Shown here in pieces: positions 7,171-10,264 of a DNA stretch of 10,264 nucleotides. Position 1 is the first letter of the stretch. The number at the start of each line of letters is the position of its first letter. The stretch covers positions 12,517 to 22,780 of the forward strand of contig DHSB01000061.1 of assembly GCA_002408385.1 (NCBI GenBank), given 5' to 3'. Under the pieces are notes generated by a model that was given only the letters and a program-made list of their open reading frames with translations, was not told the DNA's origin and searched no databases. The DNA is from Myxococcales bacterium UBA5297. GTDB taxonomy: Bacteria; Myxococcota; Myxococcia; Myxococcales; UBA5297. The position numbers were made by a program, and so were the translations under genes.

Positions 7171-7350
7171 CTCGCGCGAAGGCCGGACTCGCCAGGCCCG
7201 GAGTCGAGGTCTCTCGATTCGTCCCGGCGCCGCTGGCGTGTCGAGGGCTGCGGTCAGAGCGAACGGCAGGTGTTGGAGAGTCCGCGCCCTTCGGTCACTC
7301 GCGCGAAGGCCGGACTCGCGAGGTCGGAGTCGAGAGGCCCTTCGACTCCG
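7171..7350. repeat. Duplicated REP-like palindromic element in the 7153-7582 gap
   Basis: CTCGCGCGAAGGCCGGACTC followed by G occurs at 7171-7191 and again at 7298-7318. Each copy continues into a related CGGAGTCGAG sequence, giving an imperfect direct repeat of about 37 bases with a 127-base period. In the second copy, CGGAGTCGA (7325-7333) pairs perfectly with TCGACTCCG (7342-7350). The first copy carries a weaker version of that hairpin (CGGAGTCGAG / CTCGATTCG). This resembles dispersed repetitive extragenic palindromes and lies between two operons. I see no supported gene in the gap; small ORFs there lack ribosome sites. Confidence 0.6.
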
Positions 7351-7547
7351 CTCCCGCCGCCCTCGCGGCGAGAGCTACGCCCAGGCGTGACCGGCGCGTG
7401 GACTCCCCCCGGATGGTCGCGTAATCACAGACAGATAGCGCGCCCGCAGGCGGCGCCACAATGCCTTCGCCGCATTCCTCGGACATTCGTCGGAGCCGCC
7501 GCCAAAGGCCTCGGGCTCTTTCGCGCAACGCCTAACGCTGCGCGTCA

Positions 7548-7553
7548 GATAAT
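7548..7553 (+). promoter_or_regulatory. Probable -10 element for the propeller-amidase operon
   Basis: GATAAT sits in a locally AT-richer patch 30 bases upstream of ATG 7583, one mismatch from the TATAAT consensus. No strong -35 is found at 16-18 bases spacing (CAACGC at 7526-7531 is poor). Transcription starting about 7560 would leave a leader of roughly 20 bases containing the strong ribosome site AAGGAG (7568-7573). Confidence 0.4.
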
Positions 7554-7582
7554 GTAGGGACTTGACCAAGGAGAACCTGTCC

Positions 7583-8467
7583 ATGCGCAGAAGACGATCG
7601 ACATCACGAACGATAGGTGGAGGCCTGCTGGCCGCAGTGCTCCTCGGAGCCCTGCCCGCGGGCGCCCAGTCCATCCAGGACCGCCTGGTCTTTCACCCCA
7701 ACCTCCAGACCGATCTGCGGCCGACCCTCGAGCACCCGATGAGGCTCGGGGCCCGCGGCGAGTTGAAGGCGGCCGAGCCGGTCTGGACTCGCTCCGGGCT
7801 GTGGGCCACCCGTCCCGAGCGGCTCTGGGGGCTCGCCAAGACCGAGGCCTCCGGCCAGCCGGTCTGGGACCCGAGCACCAACGCCTGGTACGCGTGGTCG
7901 ATGGGCGCGCTGGTCGAGGTCAAGCCCGACGGCAGGCTGTCGGTGCTGCTCGACCCGATGCCCGGCTGGGACTTCGACATCCGCGCGGCCCAAGGGCTCG
8001 TCGTCTACCGGGATCCGAACAAGAACGTCATCGTCCTTCGCACCCTCGGCCCCGCCGGCGGGGAGCGCATCCTGCTGAGCGGCGAGAGCTACTTCGAGCC
8101 GCGGTTCTCTCCCAACGGCCGCCAGATCGTCGTCTCGGACAGCAGCACCACCGCCGGCACGCTGTGGCTGGTCACCGTCGCCACCGGAGAGGTGCGCAGG
8201 CTCGGGTCCGGGCACCAACCAAGCTGGCATCCCGATAGCCAAAGCATCTTCTTCATGCGCTTCGAGGACGACGGGTATCGCCTGACCGCCTCGCGCCTCT
8301 ACTCCCACAATCTCGCGTCCAACCAGCGGCGGCTGCTCGCCGCCAGCAAGTCGATCCTCATGACCCGCCCCACGGTCTCGCCCGACGGCGAGGGGATCGC
8401 GTACTACGACGAGGCCAGCTCCGAAGTTTTCGTCGCTCGTCTCCCGAACGCGGAGGGCGGACGATGA
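7583..8467 (+). CDS. Exported PD40/TolB-like beta-propeller protein
   Basis: This is a 294-residue exported protein. ATG 7583 is chosen because a full AAGGAG lies at 7568-7573, nine bases upstream; TTG 7562 in the same frame has no such site. The signal peptide has an Arg-rich start (RRRR at 2-5), a hydrophobic core (about 11-24) and a cleavage site after AGA at residue 28. The mature part carries WD40-like PD40 repeats, as in the TolB propeller: PRFSPNGRQIVV (from 173), PSWHPDSQSIFF (from 213) and RPTVSPDGEGIAYY (from 262), with at least one more degenerate blade near PVWDPSTNAWYAW. Such propellers usually serve as protein-binding platforms in the periplasm. No catalytic motif is seen, and it lacks the N-terminal domain of true TolB. 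Its stop overlaps the amidase start by ATGA, so the two are likely made in fixed ratio and may work together. The exact partner is unknown. Confidence 0.9.
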   Translation: MRRRRSTSRTIGGGLLAAVLLGALPAGAQSIQDRLVFHPNLQTDLRPTLEHPMRLGARGELKAAEPVWTRSGLWATRPERLWGLAKTEASGQPVWDPSTNAWYAWSMGALVEVKPDGRLSVLLDPMPGWDFDIRAAQGLVVYRDPNKNVIVLRTLGPAGGERILLSGESYFEPRFSPNGRQIVVSDSSTTAGTLWLVTVATGEVRRLGSGHQPSWHPDSQSIFFMRFEDDGYRLTASRLYSHNLASNQRRLLAASKSILMTRPTVSPDGEGIAYYDEASSEVFVARLPNAEGGR

Positions 8468-10140
8468 GAATGATCATCCTGCTGGCCGCGCTGCTCGTCC
8501 TTCCTTCGACGGCAACCGCACAAAAGGTCTTCCTCAACTACAGCGACCAATCGAACACGGTCTCCGGCGGCGGCCTGGAGAAGGACTACGCGACGATCAT
8601 CGCGGGGCACACGCGCGACATCCTCACCGCGAACGGTTTCACGCTCCGGCTCAACCAGAGCTTCTACGACTGCAACGCCGACGCAAACAGTTGGGGCGCC
8701 CAGGTCTTCATGAGCATCCACTCCAACGCTGGCGGAGGACACGGACCCGAGAGCTGGTTCGGCGTGCCCTCGGGCAGCCAGGCGTTCGCTTCGAAGATCC
8801 AGTCGGGGCTGACGGGCAAGCTGCCGTATCAGAGCCGGGGCGTGAAGGACGCCTCCGACGGGCGCTATCGGGTCCTGCGGCTCGCCCAGCAGCCGGCCTG
8901 CCTTCCGGAGGTCGTCTTCCACGACTGCACGGCCACCTCGGGCTACGCCGGCCACCCGCCATCGGAGTCTGCCTACTTGAGGAGCGACGCCGGCCAGAGG
9001 GCGATCGCCGCAGGCCTCGCCAACGGCGTCTGCCAGCACTTCAAGGGCGCGAACTGCTCGGGTGGCTCGACTCCCGCCAACGGCTCCATCAAGGGCGTCG
9101 TCTACAAGAACGGCGACACCACCGACCACATCGCCCCGGCCACCGTCAGACTCAACACCGGCGCGACGACGACCTACAACGGCAGCGCCGTCTGGTCCTT
9201 CGACGTCCCTCCGGGCAGCAGCTACTCGATCACCGCCAGCGCGACCGGCTACAAGACCGGCACCCGGACCTGCCCGGCCGTGGTCTCCGGCGACATCGCC
9301 TGGTGCAGCATCGAGCTCGAGCCGGACACCACGTCGCAGAAGGGCTTCATCAAGGGCGTGGTCTACAAGAACGGCGACACCACCAACCACGTCTTCCCCG
9401 CCAACGTCTCGCTCAACACCGGCGCCTCGACCACCTACGACGGCAGCGCCGTCTGGTCGTTCGAGGTCAACCCCGGGACCTACTCGGTCACCGCCTCGGC
9501 AAGCGGCTACCAGACCGCGACCCGCAGCGACTGCGAGCCGGTCGTCGCCGGGGGCACCGCCTGGTGCAGCGTCGAGCTCGTGGCGCAGGTTCAGCCGCCG
9601 CAGAAGGGCTTCCTCAAGGGCGTCGTCTACCAGAACGGCGACACGAACAGCCACGTCGCGCCGGCGACGGTGACCCTCGGGACGGGCGAGTCGACGACCT
9701 ACGGCGGGACCGCCGACTGGTCGTTCGAGCTCGCTCCGGGCAGCTACACGGTGACCGCGACCGCGAGCGGCTATCAGTCGGCGACCAAGGCCTGCCCCCA
9801 GCCGGTCGTCGCCGGACAGACCGCGCGCTGTGATGTCGAGCTCGAGAGAATCCCCGAGCCGGAGCCGGACGCGGGGATCGTCGAGCCCGAACCCGACGCG
9901 GGCGACGAGCCTCCTGTCGACGCCGGTGTCGACGCCGGTGTCGAGCCCGAGCCCGAGCCCGAGAAGGACGCGGGCATCAGCCCTCCGCCGGTGGACGCCG
10001 GGACCGAGCCCGGGCCTCGGACCGTGCCCGAAATCGAAGGTGGCTCGTGTGGCTGCAGCTCGACCTCGAGCGGGCTCTTCGGGCTGCTCGCCCTTCCCTT
10101 CTTCGCCGCGGGCCAGTTGCGCCGCCGGCGCGAGCGGTAG
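8464..10140 (+). CDS. Exported N-acetylmuramoyl-L-alanine amidase-like protein with three Ig-like repeats and MYXO-CTERM tail
   Basis: This is a 558-residue secreted, modular protein. A signal peptide (residues 1-19, cut at ATA|QK) is followed by an Amidase_3-type domain (about 20-195) of the zinc enzymes that cut the MurNAc-L-Ala bond of peptidoglycan. It keeps E39 (GGGLEKDY), the SIHSNA motif with H86, and E149 (LPEVVF), which match the family's zinc and catalytic positions. The first zinc His of the usual GHGG motif is replaced by YSDQSN (26-31), with Q29 the likely counterpart. Three tandem repeats of about 87 residues begin at 207, 294 and 382; each resembles a carboxypeptidase-regulatory-like Ig fold and carries two Cys. 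A Pro/Glu/Asp-Ala-Gly linker (about 464-519) and a sorting tail (526-558) follow. The start ATG 8464 has GGAGGG at 8452-8457 and overlaps the propeller stop by ATGA. Expected location: outer surface. Catalytic activity is likely but not certain given the missing His. Confidence 0.9.
   Translation: MRMIILLAALLVLPSTATAQKVFLNYSDQSNTVSGGGLEKDYATIIAGHTRDILTANGFTLRLNQSFYDCNADANSWGAQVFMSIHSNAGGGHGPESWFGVPSGSQAFASKIQSGLTGKLPYQSRGVKDASDGRYRVLRLAQQPACLPEVVFHDCTATSGYAGHPPSESAYLRSDAGQRAIAAGLANGVCQHFKGANCSGGSTPANGSIKGVVYKNGDTTDHIAPATVRLNTGATTTYNGSAVWSFDVPPGSSYSITASATGYKTGTRTCPAVVSGDIAWCSIELEPDTTSQKGFIKGVVYKNGDTTNHVFPANVSLNTGASTTYDGSAVWSFEVNPGTYSVTASASGYQTATRSDCEPVVAGGTAWCSVELVAQVQPPQKGFLKGVVYQNGDTNSHVAPATVTLGTGESTTYGGTADWSFELAPGSYTVTATASGYQSATKACPQPVVAGQTARCDVELERIPEPEPDAGIVEPEPDAGDEPPVDAGVDAGVEPEPEPEKDAGISPPPVDAGTEPGPRTVPEIEGGSCGCSSTSSGLFGLLALPFFAAGQLRRRRER
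9082..9846 (+). repeat. Three tandem coding repeats in the amidase gene
   Basis: Units begin at 9082, 9343 and 9607, spaced 261 and 264 bases. Each encodes the pattern KGVVY-x-NGDT near its start, then TTY-x-G, WSF, PG-x-Y, a GY and two Cys near its end. Units 1 and 2 match at about 53 of their first 60 bases. That is much closer than protein function alone demands, suggesting a fairly recent duplication or ongoing homogenisation. The third unit is more diverged. Confidence 0.92.
9853..10020 (+). repeat. Low-complexity Pro/Glu and Asp-Ala-Gly linker
   Basis: The codons here encode a rigid acidic linker with six Asp-Ala-Gly units interleaved with Glu-Pro runs and a few Pro-Pro steps. Linkers of this type precede or follow anchors in many exported Myxococcota proteins. 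It presumably spaces the amidase and Ig-like repeats away from the membrane anchor. Confidence 0.85.
10039..10140 (+). other. MYXO-CTERM-type C-terminal sorting signal
   Basis: The last 33 residues have the tripartite form of this signal: a Cys motif (GGSCGCSS, with C529 and C531), a hydrophobic helix (about 537-550) and a terminal Arg cluster (RRRRER). In the Myxococcota such tails are recognised by a myxosortase, which cleaves near the Cys so that the protein is sorted to the surface. The call is by pattern only; no profile score was computed. Confidence 0.85.
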
Positions 10141-10159
10141 TCGGGTCCACAGTCAGCAT

Positions 10160-10201
10160 CGAGGGCGCCGCGGTCGCGTTGGCCGCGGCGCCCTCGTATT
10201 T
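10160..10201 (+). terminator. Strong intrinsic terminator of the propeller-amidase operon
   Basis: CGAGGGCGCCGCGG (10160-10173) pairs perfectly over 14 bases with CCGCGGCGCCCTCG (10183-10196) around a 9-base loop. TATTT follows at 10197-10201. It lies 20 bases after the amidase stop codon. The downstream T-rich tail is short but adequate for so stable a stem. The remaining bases to 10264 show no feature I can support. Confidence 0.88.
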
Positions 10202-10264
10202 GGGATGGCAGTTCGGTTCGTCCGGAGTAGCGCGATCCATCGGTCGTCCGGAAGAGCCCACAGG

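Noticed and set aside
7270..7557. Small open frames in the 7153-7582 gap, on both strands
   Set aside because: No ribosome site, biased Arg/Pro/Ser composition, and they overlap the palindromic repeats.
8404..9654. Minus-strand open frame opposite the propeller and amidase genes
   Set aside because: Repetitive Val/Ala/Gly/Asp composition produced by the antisense of the tandem repeats; the + strand products have clear signal peptides and domains.
9082..9846. Repeats as a CRISPR array
   Set aside because: Units are about 87 codons long, stay in frame inside a protein gene and have no spacer pattern.
9977..10261. Minus-strand gene entering from the right edge
   Set aside because: Its frame runs through the strong terminator hairpin and the antisense of the amidase tail, and the codons near the edge show no high third-position GC as in the real genes.

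Overview
The window is GC-rich DNA from a Gram-negative bacterium, most likely a member of the Myxococcota. The last gene carries the clearest taxonomic marks: Pro/Glu and Asp-Ala-Gly linker repeats followed by a C-terminal Cys-containing motif, a hydrophobic helix and an Arg cluster, the layout of the MYXO-CTERM sorting signal. All genes that can be supported lie on the + strand. The long ORFs on the - strand are shadows of these high-GC genes. No tRNA, rRNA, CRISPR array or transposase was seen.

Layout. (1) 26-2863: uvrA, the excision-repair damage sensor, complete. (2) 2864-3556: a probable membrane-anchored coiled-coil protein of unknown function. Its coding signal begins directly at the uvrA stop codon, but its first usable start codon is 132 bases further on, so its start looks broken or misread. 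(3) 3557-3834: hairpin-rich non-coding DNA and a weak promoter. (4) 3835-4122: an unrecognised 95-residue protein. (5) 4123-4255: two GC-rich hairpins. (6) 4256-7152: a two-gene, translationally coupled (ATGA overlap) unit. It encodes a six-helix membrane histidine kinase and a fusion protein with an isoprenyl-diphosphate-synthase-like half and a SAM-dependent methyltransferase half. (7) 7153-7582: a 430-base gap with a duplicated hairpin-forming repeat and a promoter-like site. (8) 7583-10140: a second ATGA-coupled pair. It encodes an exported PD40/TolB-like beta-propeller protein and an exported N-acetylmuramoyl-L-alanine amidase-like protein with three tandem Ig-like repeats and a MYXO-CTERM tail. 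(9) 10160-10201: a strong intrinsic terminator closes that operon.

The most interesting unit is the kinase / isoprenyl synthase-methyltransferase pair. Its organisation recalls Bacillus ComP/ComQ, where a polytopic histidine kinase sits with an isoprenoid-synthase-fold enzyme that matures its signal. Here the second half resembles prenyl-diphosphate C-methyltransferases. A methylated isoprenoid (or isoprenylated) signal sensed by the coupled kinase is therefore a testable idea, not something the sequence proves. No response regulator and no obvious ComX-like precursor lie in the window. The second operon reads as a cell-envelope module: a putative peptidoglycan hydrolase displayed on the surface, made together with an exported propeller protein.
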